Source: Monocercomonoides exilis (lineage: Eukaryota > Preaxostyla > Oxymonadida > Polymastigidae). From it: a DNA stretch of 64,000 nucleotides. Each line of letters starts with the position of its first letter. Within the stretch, counting starts at the first letter, position 1. The stretch is taken from assembly GCA_001643675.2 (NCBI GenBank), contig LSRY02000020.1:439001-503000 (forward strand), in the 5' to 3' direction. Of this stretch, positions 44,635-60,600 are shown one piece after another. Below the pieces are notes generated by a model that saw only the letters and a program-made list of their open reading frames with translations, was not told where the DNA came from and searched no databases. Position numbers and translations under genes: made by a program.

Positions 44635-46405
44635 TTTTATAAAATGTTAGCGATTGTTTAGTTATGTTTGTTAAAAGATTATAATGAAGCGATTAGTTTA
44701 TTTTAACATTTGGATTTTTTTGTTATTTTATCTTTTTTTCTTTACCTCATTCATGAAGTTTTAGAATTTACAATTCATATGGAATATTTTTAAACATATG
44801 ATAGCATTGAGTTTATATTTTTCTTCTTTTTTTCGTTGAAGTGCTTAATTGTTTTATGTTTTTCCTTCTTTTTTCAAAGATTGTAAAAATTTGAATGTTA
44901 CAATGAACATTTTTTTTTCATGATGGAATATTTTATAAAAGAGTTCATAATCATGGAAGATCGAGAACCGAAAAAAAAATACTTCTGTCACAAAGGAGAA
45001 CAATAAAAATGAAAACGAATTAATTGAAAGAAGATTATCTGGTCCATTCACAAATCAAAATCGAAGCAGCACGTTGAACAACTTAAAAAATTATGAATTT
45101 CAATCCTCTTTTGCTTCTTTAATTTGATAACATTTTTTGATAAGCAAAAAATAAAATCAAAATGTTGTTCTTTCCACTTCTATTCATTTTATCTTCAAAT
45201 ATTTGATTTTTATTGAAATATTATACAACAGCATTTTTTGATTTCAAAAAAGAAAAGAAACTTTAATATCAAATTACATCCTTTTGTTGAACAATAATCT
45301 TCTTTCTCAAAAAAAAGAAAAAATACGAAATACAAAGTTTTTTAAACAAATGAATAAAAATGAAGCAAAAACAAATTCCTTTCAGAAATAAATCTTTCTG
45401 TAATCAGTCAAAAATAATCTATTAATATTTAATAAATAAAATTATTATCATTAATAAAATAAAAAATTCTTTTAAAATTAAAAATCATTTCAAAAACATT
45501 ATCAGATGGTAGTGCATGAATCCGGTTTATTCGACATCCCACCTCATTGGAGAATGGTATCAGAAATAGGTTGGATAGTATACATCATTTGTTTTCAATA
45601 ATAAAAATTTCACTTCCCTCCGCATACTTTTAAAACCAGCATTTTCAATGAAGAGTCAAGATTATTTTCTTCGAAAAAATCTAAAATAAATACAAACAGA
45701 ATAGAGAAAAAAAATTAACAAGTATTTTCACAAATATCATTCAATTTCACAAAAATATAAACAACACTCTTTCAAAAATAAAAATTAGCGTTCAGACAGC
45801 CATGGGTTATCCATTCATATTTAAATATCGGAAGTGGACAAAAAAATATCTAGCGTGTCCCATTCAAATCATCATTCACAAATTATCTTTGACTCACCCT
45901 GAAGTGCATCACATACTTATTTATTTCATATTCAGTTCTTTCTTTCTTTCTTTTTTTTCTCCTAAATTTACACTTTAAAAAATAAAGAAAAAGAAAATAT
46001 TTGCTTTTGAATGGAACAATAATATTAAAAAAATAGAACAAAAACAAAAGAATCTTCCATGTATGTAACAGATCTTTTTCAATGTAATTAGATCAGATCC
46101 TGACTTTCATGGGCTTTTATCAATTCCTTAACTCCATTTGACTCTATCAATTTTCATACCTTTATGATGTACTTTTCTCCCAAGCATATTTTCTCTTTTT
46201 TTTCTTTTCAAATGAGTACGAATATTATTTTAATCTCTCAGCACGCACATGCTTTCATAACAACAAATATCCGAAAATTTGAGTTTGATCATCAAATTCC
46301 CCATTTATTCATCAAATATTTAATATTGGCTGCAACCATCATTCGATTAAATAAAAATTTATCAGTAAATAATTGTCCGTCCTCTGTGTTTTACGGGTTA
46401 ATTCG
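44635..46405. other. AT-rich spacer, no gene seen
   Basis: 1.8 kb of AT-rich DNA between the second beta-helix gene and VPS15. Open stretches are short and lack motifs. No inverted repeats with target duplications were found by eye. Confidence 0.55.
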
Positions 46406-48945
46406 ATGAATCAGCCACTTAGAACATGGAGTGCCATATCTACATTAACTTCTTTGAATTGGGAACGTGAGTTTAAGATATATTGCAAAGAACATCATAT
46501 TCCTTTTCAAGAACAAATCAATGCAGGTCAACGCGATTCAATTGGAACGTGTCTTGGAGGAGGAGGGTTGGAGGAGGTCGCATATAGGACTCATAATGAA
46601 CAAGGACCTTCAATTGTTAAATTTTATCATTTTCCAAAAGATAGGCCAAACACTGAAGAAATCAAAAGTATCAAACTAACAACGTTGCCTCCAATATTGC
46701 TAAATGTTATGCTTCCATTTCGCGTTCAAGAAAAGCCGCATATGATTTGCATTGAACGACGATATTTACATTCTTCGTTGCCACAGCGTTTGAGGTGAAG
46801 TCAAAATTTTTAGTTTTTTATTTAAAAATTACCATTTTTCATTTCCATTGATAATCGATTATTTTGATTTTTCAGGAGATTCCCTTTGCCTATTTTTGAA
46901 GAGAAAATGTGGTACATATTTCTAATGTTTCAAGCAGTTGATATGCTTCACAACAACTCTATGTATCATGGCAATATAAAACTAACAAACTTTCTTGTTA
47001 CTTCTTGGGGGTGGCTTTACTTGGGGGATCTTTTTCATTTTCGTCCTTTTGATGTGAAAATTGTTTGTATTTTGATATTTTGTTAACTTTTATTCACTAA
47101 CTATCTAAAATGCGATTCACATATGCACATTTTAAAATTAGGGAGGATCTTCAACACTTCTCAGGAACTATATAATTTCATGGGAGCCGAAGCAATCACC
47201 TGTTTGCGATCAGCCGTTTTATTTAGCGCCAGAGCGAGTAAACACAGAAAATGCATACCAACTTTATGGAATAGAGCGCAAAATTTATCTTGAACTCGAG
47301 AGCGAAAGGACAGCCAGGCAGCGGGCGGAAAAAGAGCGACGGAGGATGCAGACAGCGGAGCGTATGAAGAGCCTGATGCAGCCGAAAGAAGAGAGCATCA
47401 GCCACAAAGAGGTGTCAGTCGATGAGAGCTGCTTAAACTACGAGGCCAAGCGCAGCTTCTCTGGAAGCATCTGCAGCAACGCCAGCAGCAAAAGTGCGGT
47501 GTCAGGCAGTGTTGGCAGTGTTATCAGCACAAACTGCTCGTCGCTGTCTGCAGACGGGGCTGACAGCAAGAGCATGATTGAGGCTGCTCTGGCTGCCGCA
47601 TCGCCACAGGGCTCAGACTCAGAGCTGTCGTCTGATGGATCCAAAAGAGGATCTCATTCATCTTCTGCTCAATCATCATCATCTTCTTCTTATCAGCCAA
47701 GCACAGAGCCTTCAACAACGAGCCAATCAGGAACTCGTTCATCGCTCTCTCCAATTGCAGTGAGTGGCCATCCAACCATCACCCTCCCTTGCACCACCTC
47801 CTCTTTTGCCTCTCTCGCACCAACAGACATTCGCATAAGGAAGTGGCAGAAGGCAGACATCTTCGGATTGGGCTGCTGCATCGCAGAGGTGCTGACTGGA
47901 GGGAAACCGCTGTTCACTCTGAATACTATGCTGAAGTATATGAAGGTGTGTGCGTGAGTGTGAGAGAAAGAGAAAGAGAAGGAGAGAAGGAAGGAAGATA
48001 TGTGTCAATATTATGTGTAAAAAAAAGGATAAACCACAATTTTTGAGTGTTGCAGAATGAAACATTATCATTGGTTTATTCAATAGACCATCATCATTTT
48101 CAATTAAAAAGAAACTGTTATTCTTTACAAACGAAAATTAATCTCAATTTATTTATTAATTTATTAATTAATTTATTTATTTATTCCTCTCTCTTCTTGC
48201 CTTGCACTTCACTCACAAGGGTGAATATGATCCACTTGAGCGCTATCGATATCCAGATTCTCCAATCCCACCAGATGCACTGGAGATGATAGAAAGCATG
48301 ATATCACTCAACCCTCACAACAGACTCACTACAAGAGATTACATACAGAGATAGTGTGTTTTATCAGTTATTTCATTCGTTTAATCATAAATAAATTATT
48401 AATGTTCACTTTTCTTATTGAAATACATGTGCTATTCGAATCACATCACCAAATTAAATACTTTTTCCTTCTTTTGTCTCTCTCAATTTTCTTTTTTTCA
48501 AAAAAATCATAACAATAACTCATCCACACCCCTTTCCTCTCTCCATCCTTTATCATTTCCCCCCGCTTCCCCCCCCCAAACACACTCATAGTCTTGTAGA
48601 CAACGAGTCCTTCTTTCCGATGTTCTTCCACCATTTCCACCAGCTCATCCAACACAACGGCAAACAAGGCCCCGACCATCTGCTGAATCAGATTGAGAGC
48701 CCAAACAACCTCTCGCTGCTGCTCAGCTGGGCAGAGCAGAAAGAGGAGGAAGTGAAAGAGAAAGAGGAAGAAGAAGAAGATGATGATGATAATGAAAGAA
48801 GAGGAAGAAGAAAGAAGAAAACTAATACAACAAAAGTTGCATCAGCAGTTCATCAGAAAGGTTCCAACGGAAAAAGACATAAAGAGATTACAACCACATC
48901 AACAAATGCAAGTGCAACAGCTACTTGTCTTTCTGATTCATTGGC

Positions 48946-48993
<48 letters not shown>

Positions 48994-50039
48994 TTCTTCT
49001 TCTTCTTCTTCTTCTTCTTCTTCTTCTTCTTCTTCTTCTTCTTCTTCTTCTTCTTCTTCTTCTTCTTCTTCTTCTTCAGACATTCCACGCCCTCTGTCAC
49101 CTTCAGTTGATGATAGCAAGAAGGAGGGGAAAGGAAAAGGAAAAGGAAAAGAAAGAAATGAAATATATAACGAAGAAGAAGAATATAATGAAGAAGGCAA
49201 TGAAGAAGAAGATGATGATGAAGACGAAGAAGAAGTGGAAGAGGAAGAAGAAGAGGAAGAAGAAGAGAAAGAAGAAACAAATGAATCATCTGCATCAGTT
49301 GAGACAATATACTCACCACATAAAGATTCAGACAATTTCGCACATTCAGATGAAGACGATGGCTTCTGTGAACACAGAAGAAATAAGAAAGGAATGAACA
49401 AATATGAAGAAGAAGAAGAGGAGGAGGATGAAGAATATTCATTAAGTGACTCAGAATACGAAGAAGATGAGGAAGAAGACGAGGAGGATGAAGAAGAAGA
49501 AGAAGAGGAAGAGGAAGAAGAAGATGATGATGATGAATCTTTTATCAGAAGAGAATCAACAGAATATCTTGATGATGTTTCTGAGACAAGCAAGTCTTCA
49601 GAGGTGTCTGTGAGTGACAGCCAGAGTGTGGACTCAGGGGCTGCCTGGCTGAGAAAGCAGAGAAGAATAAATGGATCAAAAGATAATAATAGTAATAGTA
49701 ATAATAAAGAAGGAACAGAAAAGCATATAGAACATCACCCACACCACAGCCATCCACCAAAAGCAGACAACATCTCAGACAATCTGAGCATTCACAGCCA
49801 GCATAGCCATAACAGCCATATCAGCCAGCAATATGGAGAAGACAATTATTTGCCTGTTTCTGAGCAGACGTCGCTGATTTCAGCAGGATCTGCACTGAAA
49901 GACCCACGTGATGAAGAATTGGAGCTGCTGCTGAGGTGTGTGACGACGATTGAGGCGAAGGAGAGGGAAAACTTGGAAAAGAAGGAGAAAGAGATGGAAA
50001 GGAAGGCAATGGAGGGGAGAAGAGAAGGAGAGGATAAAG

Positions 50040-50074
<35 letters not shown>

Positions 50075-53000
50075 GGAGAAGGAGAACAAGAAGCTGAAGG
50101 GGATGGTGAGATTGGTGCACATGTAGATGTTTCCATGGTCAAACCATCAAATGGAAGTGGAAGTAGAGGTGGAAATGAAGAAAGAAAACATCATACTTCT
50201 GTTGGAAGCAGAACAAAAAAGAACAACAAAAAAGACAAACACAATTTGCATCGAAAGCGCAGAAATCGAAAATTCATCCGAAAGATCATTCGAGAAAGTG
50301 CACACAAAATGACAGAAGATCCGCTCTGGCAGAGAAATGACAGCAAAAATGGCGATATTTCTGAAGTTTCTGACTCAACCGATGCATCCAATGGGAAGCC
50401 AGTCGCACTCGTAACACTGCCTTCTCTTAGCCGCTCGGCATATTCCCATTCGAAATCTCATCCGCACAACACACACAACACAAGAAATGCACATTTCATA
50501 CAAAAGACTCAAAATGCTCAAAATACTCATAACACTCACAGATGTGTGTGGAAAGTGCGCTATCCATCCACTCCCATTGCCTTTGGCGCTTCGTGTGGCC
50601 TCGTCTGCCGCTGTGATGCCTGTCGAAACAGCCTCCGCCGACAGAAAGGGAACCTGCCGCGACTCAGATGGAACGATACAGCCACATTGCATTCAGTGGA
50701 AGATACGCTTATGACACAAAGGAGAGGAGGAGGAGGAGAAGGAGAAGGAAGATGGGGAAGAGGAAGAAGAGGAAGGAGTGGAGAACAAGGAAGATCAGCA
50801 TTCACCGTCCATTCTTTGCATTCTATCCCTTTCTCTGTGATGAAATCTCTTTCTCCTCCTTCATTCACCAACACACAGCAGTCCAGCCCTTATGCTCTCC
50901 CTCTCCTCCCTCTCTATCCCTCATTCCACTGCACCTGCGGCTTCTCCCCCCAGTTCTACAATAGCTTGAAACACAACACTCATTCATTACACAAAAAAGG
51001 CCATTTCACCAGAAATTCATCTAATTCACACAACTTTGATCCCTCTTCATTGCTTTCCCCTTCTTTCTCTTCCTCTCCCCCCTCTTCCTCCTTCCTCTCT
51101 TCCTCTCTTTCCGTCTCACCCCTCCCTCCTTCCTTGAACTCCCCCACCCTCCGCTTCTTCCCCAGTTTTGCTGTGTTGGCCCTTGCAGTGCGCGGCCTCA
51201 TCCACTACACAAACGACAAGAGCATCTACATCCGCTCCATCAACCTCCTCTCACTGCTTTCTCCTTCTCTGTCAGACGAAGCTAAAATCTCCCATCTCAT
51301 CCCAACCTTCCTTTTTCTTGCTGCCAATTGCCCCAACCAGGAGATTCATGCGATGTCCATAGAGGCGGTGTGCAAAGTGGTGGCAGAGCTGAGCAGCCTT
51401 CCTGTGAAAAGGAACAAGAGGAAGGAAAAAGAGAAAGAAAGAAGGAAAGGGAAAGAGAAAAATGTTAAAAAAGGGAAGAAGAAAGAGAAGAAGGAAATGA
51501 AAAGTGAAAATGAAAGTGAAAATGTACGTAGTCAAGAAAAAAGCGAAAGAGTAGAACCAGAAGCAGAAACAGAACCAGAAGATGAGGATGAAGAGGGAGC
51601 AGATGATGATGAAGACGAAGACAACAAAGAAGAAGAAGAAGAAGAAGAAGAAGAAGAAGATTCAGATGATATTATGTCTCCAATGGATGACATACTCAGC
51701 GGCTTCGGTGCAGAAACACGCAGCGAAGAAGTGGCGCGAGTGAAGAAACTTTCGTCTCTTCGGATGGATCTGTTTGTGAAGGAGATATTTCCTTCTCTTT
51801 TGCCCACAAAAACAGCCCTGCAAAAATACCACCAGCTTCTCAACTTGATTCTGGATGCAGACATCGGCTCCCCCCTTTTATGCCCTCCTTTCCACCCTTC
51901 CTCCATCTCCTTCTCAATCAACCAGTTCGCAACAACTTCTGCTTCCATCGCAAACAACTGGAATTCTTCATCGTCTTCTCCTTCTCCCCCGCCTCCGCTT
52001 TCTTCTTCTGCTTCTTCTTCGATTTCTGCTAACCAACAACTTTCGGGAATTTCATCATCATTTCCTTCTTCTTCTTCTTCTTCAGCCAATCCTTTATCAT
52101 CCACTTCAGCACACACACAATCATCAACTCCTTCCTTTTCCTTTTCACCTGCATACAACTACCCTTCTTTCTCTTTTTCTCCCTCCTCTTCTTCACAATC
52201 TTCTTCTTCTTCTTCTTCTTCTTCCTCATCCACTTTCAATTCATCACTTCCATTATCATCTCCATTCTCCTCCTCCTTCTCCTCCTCCTTCACCCCTTCT
52301 TCTTCCTCTTCCTCTTCCTCCTCCTCTTCCTCCTCTTCCAGCACCCTCCTCGCCTCCTCCCGCCGCTCCCAGCCGATCTCTCTCCTCAGCACCAAAATCA
52401 AACCTATCTCTTCTGACTGGCACGCTGCCCACCCCATCCCCCGCTGCATCGAGCTCTACCTGCGCAGCTCAGGCGCCACCCCTCCATTCTCTTTCTCTGC
52501 CATCCAGAACACTGCTGCTTTCCTGTCCTCTGCTGCTGCTGCTTCAAAGTCGTCTGCTTCTTCTGCCTCGGCTTCTTCCTCTTCCTCTTCCTCCTCATCT
52601 TCCTCGTCGTCATCATCATCATCATCATCTTCTTCTTCTTCCTCTTCTCAATCTGCTTCTTCTTCCTCTTCTGCTGCCTCACTCGGCACAGCCTCCATCC
52701 AAGCTAAGCATCAGGCCTCGCACATTCTTATGTTCCACGACGCTGTGCTCTCTCTCTTCTCTGCTGCATTCCACCCTCAGTCTGTCCCTGCCTCTTCTTC
52801 TTCTTCTTCTTCCTCTTCTTTTCCCTCTTCCCTCGCTTCCTCCAACCTCTTCCCTCTCCAGCCATCCAATTCCTCTCTATCTTCTCAGTCATCTCTTTCC
52901 TCCCAATCATCACTTTCCTCTTCCACTTCATCTGCCCCTTACATCCACACCGAAGGCTCCTCAGACTTCGTATCAGTAGCCATTCATTTCCCCCACATCG

Positions 53001-56000
53001 CTTTGTCTTCTCTCCGCTATGCCATGCTCTTCCGTGGCCATCCTGAGCACTTGCACCACATCAAGCGCCTTACACAGTCCATCGCTGTCGCCATCGCCAC
53101 CCTCCTCAGCACAAACACGGCGGCTGCTTTGGCTTTCCTCCGCTCTCCTCAACTGCCTCTTCTCCTGCAACACCCTTACGTCGCACGTGAAGAGGCTGTT
53201 GTGACTTTGTTTATGATCCTCCTCTCGATGCACTCTGACCCTTCCATCGAGGCAGCCATCCCTCCTCTCCTCGTCCCTCTCTCCTTCGGCAACCCTCAGC
53301 TAGCCATCTACATGTTCCGCTCGCTGATGAACCAGGTCTCCTTCTCCGTCTGCCCAGTGGATGAGCTCACACTGCAGAGAACTCTGTCTTCACTCGCTGA
53401 GATTGTGCCTCTCTTACCAGCAGAAGCACTGCTGGATGCATTGGACATTGAGAAAGGGAGTGAAGTGAGGCCAGTGAGCACAGGGCTGAGGGAGTGGACG
53501 AGTGCGTGTGGGCTGCCTGTGGACAGCAAAGAATCGCAGGACGATAGGCTGCAGAGGCAGTCTGAAGAGAGCAGCACGAATGGAATGCTGCTGATGCCTT
53601 CCCTCCAGCACACTGAGCACCCACGCGACCGCCTGGTGAAGCTGCTGATGCATCCATCGCGCTTCATCCGCACAGAAGCAGCACATGTTCTGTCTGAAGT
53701 CTCAAGGCACATAGGAACAATGGACACTTTCCTCTATCTACACCCACTCGTCGTGCCTTTCCTGCAGCCAGAGGTGTCGCCGTATCTGGTCAGCCTGAGT
53801 GATTGTGCTCAGTTCGTTGACTCGCTCGTGCCGCCTATCCCACGCACAGCCATTGCGAATCTGGTGGCGCACTTTACGAATGTCATTAGGTCGTTTAAGG
53901 GGCCCAAGGATATTCTGGAAGAGAAACCGTCGTTTGCGTATATCAATGGATACAAGGGAGAGGAAGGAGAAGAGATGGAGACAGCTTCTTCAGTTGTAGC
54001 TGAGGGCAAAGAGCCACAACCATTGAATGAATCGGGAGATGTGATGAAGAGTGGGCAGAAAGAAGATGCAAAACCGACAAACATTTCTGAAAAGAATCCA
54101 ATTGCATCATCTGAACAAGGGCAGTCAACAGCCTCATTAGCAGCACAATCATCATCATCTTCTTCCTCCTCTTCTAATTCATCTGAGCAGATTTCATCAT
54201 CCTCCTCCTCATTGGCGTCTCGGAGTGCGTCTTCGAGTGAAGCCAGCAGCTATCTGAAGGCCACGCTCATCGACAGCGCTTTCTTCGAAGTCTTTCCACA
54301 AACCTCAAAAAGCATCAGCAAATTGAGGGAGTCATTGGAATCAATGGAGCATTCTTCATCTTCAAATGCTTTGCTTTCTTCTCAAAACAGAACGAATTTC
54401 AATCAGAATTCATTGTCTTCAGTGTCAAAAAGCGGCGATTCTATGACTTTTCCTTCATTGGCCTCAAATTCTACTTCTTCTTCTTTATCTTCTTCTTCTT
54501 CTGCTTCACAAACGCCCCAGCTCGGACACATTGCCTTTCTCTACTCTGTTCGCAACCAGATCTTCCACTCAGCTTACAACACATACAAGCGCTCTTCCAT
54601 CGAAAATCGCGTCTTTCCCCCCGAAAAGATAAAGCACCGCGAGAAAATAAAAGAAAACCGGAAAGAGCAGAACATCCAGAGCTACATAGCATCTGTGGTT
54701 GCTTCACAGGCAGCAGCAGCGACAGCACTGGCAGAAGGAGAGCGCTCAGGCAGTGCACGCTCACACACCACTGGGCCAGTCATCAGACAGCCAGCGGAGC
54801 CGTCGTTCCCGGTGTTGCTGTACAACTCATCGGCTGCTTCAGAAATAGGTGTGTTTTTGTTGTGGATTTTTTTTTTTTCAATGTTTAAATTTTTATTGAT
54901 TGTGGAACGAATGAATTAATTGGATTGCTTTGTTTGCAATTTTTTTAATATTATTTCGTCGTTTTCATGTTCATCTTCTTTCATTTTTTTTTTTTTTTTA
55001 ACATTTATTTAGCAACACCAACATGGGCATTATATCTTCGTCGCTATGCGCTTGTAACAGAAACCAAGAGTTGCATCACATCTCTTTCATCTCTATCTTA
55101 CTCTCTTCTTCCAACCTTATCTTCTTCTTCTTCTCTGTCTGCCTCTCCCTTTTTGTGCAGCTCAGCTGATGGATACATCAGGCTCTTCGACTTAAAGACA
55201 CTGAATGAGAATGACGACACACTGCGCTCTCTTTTTGTGTACAGAATGAGTGGCTCAGAAAAGGAAAGGGCAGAAGAAAACGAAGAATACAGCAGATGTG
55301 CAGAAGGAGGATTGGGTGATGGGATAAGAGAAGGAAGATGGAGATGGATAAGAGAGGGAGATCTGGAGGAGGAGGAGAGAGGAAGGAGGGTGCTGGAGAG
55401 GCTGAGGATGAAAGAGGAGGAGCTGAAGCAGCACACGATTGGAAGAGGAAGAGGAGGAGAAGACGAGGAAGAAGGAGGAGAAGGAGAAGATGAATGGCAC
55501 GAGAGAGCGAAAAGAGCAGAAAGACATCTCAAAAGAGAAAGAGACAAGCTGCGGATGAAGGAGGGCACACAAGAGGAGCTTCAAAAGCAGCGTTTTGATC
55601 CAAACAGAGAGAGCAAATACAAATTCAGCGCGTCTCTGATCCCTGGAGAGTCGTCGATGTTTGCATACGGCACATGGTTTGCATCATTTTTCTATGAATA
55701 TTGTCGTTTTCAGGTGAAGTTGAACTTTTTGTTTTCTTTTTTCTTTTCTCTTTCTATCTTTTTTTTCTGCTTTAATTTGTATTTGCTTGTACGATATCCC
55801 TTCTTAGCTCTTCATCTTCTACTCGTCCAGGAATCCTTTCAATTGTTGACTATTCTGTTGCACATGACATCCTCACTTATTCCACACAGCCTTCTGACAC
55901 CGACATTCTTGAAAAGGAAAGGGTATTATTCTTGTCATTTTTCATTTGAATTTAGTTATTTCTTTTTTTGACAAACCACATCATAACAATCTATCAATTA

Positions 56001-57670
56001 TTTTCTCTTCTAATATTTCTAATTCTTACTTCTTCTTCTTCTTCTTTCTCATAACAGAACAACACACTTGTCCTCCATCTTGGTTCACGCCATCGTGTGA
56101 TCGCCCACCCTGTTCCGCAAACATCAGCGCCTGCAATTCAATACGGAGTAACTGCTCTGAAGGGATTTCTGTCTTTTTCTTCTCCTCTTCTCGCATTTGG
56201 CTCGTCGAATGGCCTGTTTCATGTGATGGATCCAAGAATAGGAGAGACCGTCTGGTGTGTTTAGCTGGATTTCTTGTACCAATTATTTTGATTGCTATTT
56301 CTCTCTCTCATTTGTAATATTCACAATGATTATTCAAAACAACAATATTTATGTTGATTTTTTTGATTCTATGCATTCATATGTTTTAGGACTTTACGCA
56401 ATCCTTCTTCTTTTGGCTCCATCACCTCAATCACAGCATCGCCCTGTGGTTATTGGCTGGCCTTCGGAACAGTCTGCGGGAGGATAACACTTTGCGACCT
56501 TCGCTTTTCTCTTCCTCTTGCCACTGCGACTTCTGAGTCGAAGACAGCCATCCGCGATCTCTGTGCCACAATGTGCAGTTCTCCTTTCCCTTCCACGTCT
56601 TTACCCTCTTCCACCCCATTCTCTGCGCCTGCTGCCTCAAACTCGATGTACTCTTCGCTCATCAACTCGCCTTATTCGCTCTCTGCCCCTTACATCTACT
56701 CCTTCACCCAGCAGTCTCAACGGACTGTCTCAATGTATCCACTCATTTGGGCTGCTTCGGGTGTGAATCGTGCTGTTGCCTTCAGCCCGTCGGAGGGACT
56801 TGCACTGTGCGGGTCGTTCTCTGCGGATACTTCAAGAAGCTCACTCAGTTTGATGCTCTTTTCATTCATTTGTATTACTGTTTATGATAAATGAAATAAT
56901 TTTTGTTAATAATAATTTCAAATTTGTTCATAATCTTGCTTCAATGCTTTTCATGTTTCTTGTAACTTCTTCCTCATTTATCAATCTTTTAGGATCATCT
57001 CAACGATTTTCTGTACCTCTTCCTGGTTCAAATTTGAGTGAAGCGTTTTCTGCTGTTAAACCTTATCCACAACCATGTTTCCGTGCTTTGACATCTCCAA
57101 TTGGAGAATCTGCACTCATCACAGCAGGTTCTGATAGAGTTATACGGCTTGTCCTTTGCATTTCATTGCTATGTTTCAAGCTTAATTTTTAATCACAAAA
57201 TGTTTTCGTTTGTGTTTGATTCAAACATTTATTTGATGTAAATTATTGAATTGTACAGACATTGGAGTTGGGATGATGACGGACGAGTAACATCCACCAG
57301 AATTACTCACAAGAATCCACGATGTGGTCTCATCGATGAGTCAGAGGGTTCAACTACACATGTTGTTGAATGTTTGTCTTTTCTTTCCTCATCCACTTTT
57401 AAATAACTTTATATATATATTTTTTTCTAACCAAAAATATTTTGTTTGTTTTCTGTGTATGATGACAAATCAGATGACTCGTCGCTGAGCAGCATTGACA
57501 CGGATTCAGCTGCCGATGATGCAGGGCTTGGAAGTGAATATGCCTTTGAAGAAGACGACTGGTCTAACCACCAGGACTGCATCACGTGCTTAACTCTTGT
57601 TGATAATAAGCTAATCTCTGCCTCGCGCGACGGCTCTTTGATTGTGTGGGGCAGAGACAAAGAGAGATAG
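46406..57670 (+). CDS. VPS15 (PIK3R4) regulatory subunit of class III PI3-kinase
   Basis: placeholder. Confidence 0.85.
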
Positions 57671-60600
57671 TTATTATTTATTATGCTTTGTTTCAATTAT
57701 TTTATTTGTGTATTATGTTGTTTGTATATATTCTTTTTTCGTTTGTATAATTGATGATGTCAAATTAAAAAAAATACATAAAACAATCGAAAAACAAAAA
57801 GAGAAAAGCTAATCGTTATGGTAAAAAGTAAGACAACAACTGAAACAGTAATCTAATAAAAATCTCAACGTTCAGCCAAGTAGTGACTGTGCAACTACAA
57901 AATTATTAAGCTAAAGGTAAATACATCAAATAAAAATAAAATACAGACCCAAAAAAATAATAAAATATGATTTGAAATTATAATGACTAAAAATTTGTGT
58001 GTGAAATGGAGTGAAATGATTTTTTTTTTTACATAACTGCAGCTTCGTCCATATCATCATCGTCGTCATCGTCATCGCTGTCGATGTCTTCCAAAATGAT
58101 ATTCTTCTCTTTTGCGTAGTGTGCTGCAAACACTTTGTCCATCGAGCTGAAGTGCTCGTGCAATACAGTTCCAAAGATATTCACGGCGCCAAAAGCGATG
58201 CTGTCTTCTCTATTTCTCAAAATAGAACACAAAATTGTCAGACGCTGTCTCAGACGCAGATGCTCCTTTGCATGCTCCTTCCTGTCTTCTTCTGGGTAGT
58301 TTGACTCCACCATCATCTTTTCCTCTGAAAGGAAGACTTGCTTCGTCTGCAGAAGAAGCTCGTTGCTCAAAGAGCGAAGTTCTGTTTTTGGTGAATATGA
58401 GACAACCGAGTCATACATTTGGGCAATGACTTCAAGTAGCTTCTTTCTGGGCGTGTCAATCTGAGCAACGCCAGTCTTCATTTCTGTGGAAAGTTCGATG
58501 TGCTCAGTGAGCGAGGAAGGAATGAGCTGCTTCAGATGCATCGTCTCAAGCGCCATAGAAGACATAAGTCGCTTGAAGGGGATTATAAACACGGCAAACG
58601 CACATACAAGGAAGACCAATTCAACAGCCAAGCAAGCAATGGTCGTTGTTGTGACTTTTGTGAATGATTCTTCAAGCGAATGGAAAAAGCCACGTGTATA
58701 TAGATCATATTGTGCAGCCAGATCATACATTGCAGCTGTTGTTATAAATCCATAGTTTCTGTTCTGAGGCGTCAATGCCCCACTCAAATTGAGACCCACC
58801 TGCACCATCTTCCTGTCAAACCGTGCAGACATCAAGCCGAATGAAAAGAACATGTCATATCCAGATATCCTGCCATCCACACAGTCATCTTTGTTCTCCA
58901 ATGGGCAGTTATCTTCACCATCAGCCCCTTTGAATATGATGCTTGTTACTTCGGGTGAGCACTCCACAGTCGCCACATCCAGCTTCGAATCCGTCGTCCA
59001 TCCTGTTTTCTTCCCAGTTCCAGATATAACAGCATTCGTCACAGACGTCAAAGTGTCGTAAGATTTTCCCAAAACTTCAGAAAGCAGTGGAACAGAAGTT
59101 GAAAGATGATCAAACCCGCAATAGACATCGCTGGTGCACCAGCCGTCTGGCATCTCAGGCTGTTTTGTGAGTGTAATCTCGCCTTTGTGGAAGACTGTCG
59201 ACTGGAGTAACAAGATCGTCTGATAGAATTGTATTTCTCTGTATCCAGACAGCATCACAGAAGACGAGACAGTTCCAACATTGACCACAAACACCAAAAG
59301 AATCACAGAGAACACAATGCCCACAACAAGGAAAATTGCAATCATCAGCGCCATTCTGATAATATGTGACGCTGTGATGACTGATGGAAGGCTTTTATAC
59401 GAAGCAATGGACTTCTGCACAGCCTTTGTGAGCATGTCAATCCATTCATCGTCCTGCACTTTGTTCATGACTGCTCCATTCATTTTCCCATCTTCTTTCT
59501 CCTCTTCCTCTGCAAACGTATATGCTGTTGCTGCAGCTGGATTCACTGGAGCTGCAACTTGCACACTTGTCGGCACTTCTGGTTCTGAATTACGCTGATT
59601 CTTCTGTTTTCCTTTGCTTTTGGATTTGCCTTGCTTTGATCTGTTTGGTGAATTGCGAGGCGGGTTCTTCACAGAGCGATTTCCTCCCTTTTGCTTCGGA
59701 GACCTTGGTGCATTGCGATGTCTGTTATCATCATTGTCCGCAAATTGATCATCGCTCTCTTCAAAATCTGTTGAGTTTGATTCAGCAGCACTCCGTTTTG
59801 GCTTGCGTTTTTGGTGTGTTCGCTGCATTTCAATCTCTTTCCTTGATCTGTCATTCAACTTGCGTGGCTTACTGCTTCTGTTCGGACTCTCCCAGTCATC
59901 ATCGCCATCCACATCATATTCAGAATACTCATCTTCATCTGGTCCAGTTTCTCTCTTATCTCGTGAAGCTTCTCTTCCTCTGCCTCCTTTTGTTTTAGCT
60001 TTGCCATCATTTCTCTTTCCTTCGCCGCTTTGTCTCTTTTTGGCCTGTGCTACACCTTCTTCATCGTTCCACTGCCTGTCAAAGTCATCACTGTTTCGGT
60101 AGTCATCTTTTTGCCTGATGTTACCTTTCTTCTTTTCTGTTTCTTTTGAACTGCCCTCCTTTTTGCCTTCATGATGGTCCGATTTTTGCATGCGTTTTAA
60201 TTCTTCCTCAGAGGTTCGTTTTTCGTCTGCCATTGCAGACACAAGCTCAGACTGCGAGTTTTGTTTTTCTCCATTGATCAACGAGCCATTGGTGGGTGGA
60301 GGAAGCATCGTAAAGACGGGCCCTGTCTGATGCGTGTTTGACGGTGTGCCTGACTGCATGTGCATGTAATACTTCTGAGAGGCATAGTAAGGCATCGGCT
60401 GCATCATCATCATCGGCTGAGGCGACTGCTGCCCATTCGACTGCATTGGCCACATCGACGGGTCGTATGCAGGCACCATGATGGGAGCTCCATTCATCGG
60501 CGACGCTGCATTCACTCCACTCGCACTGTTTGTCGGATTCATGCCATCCATCTCTCTCACTGAGGCAATGCTGTCTCTGCGTGCATCGTCCCCTTCTGCT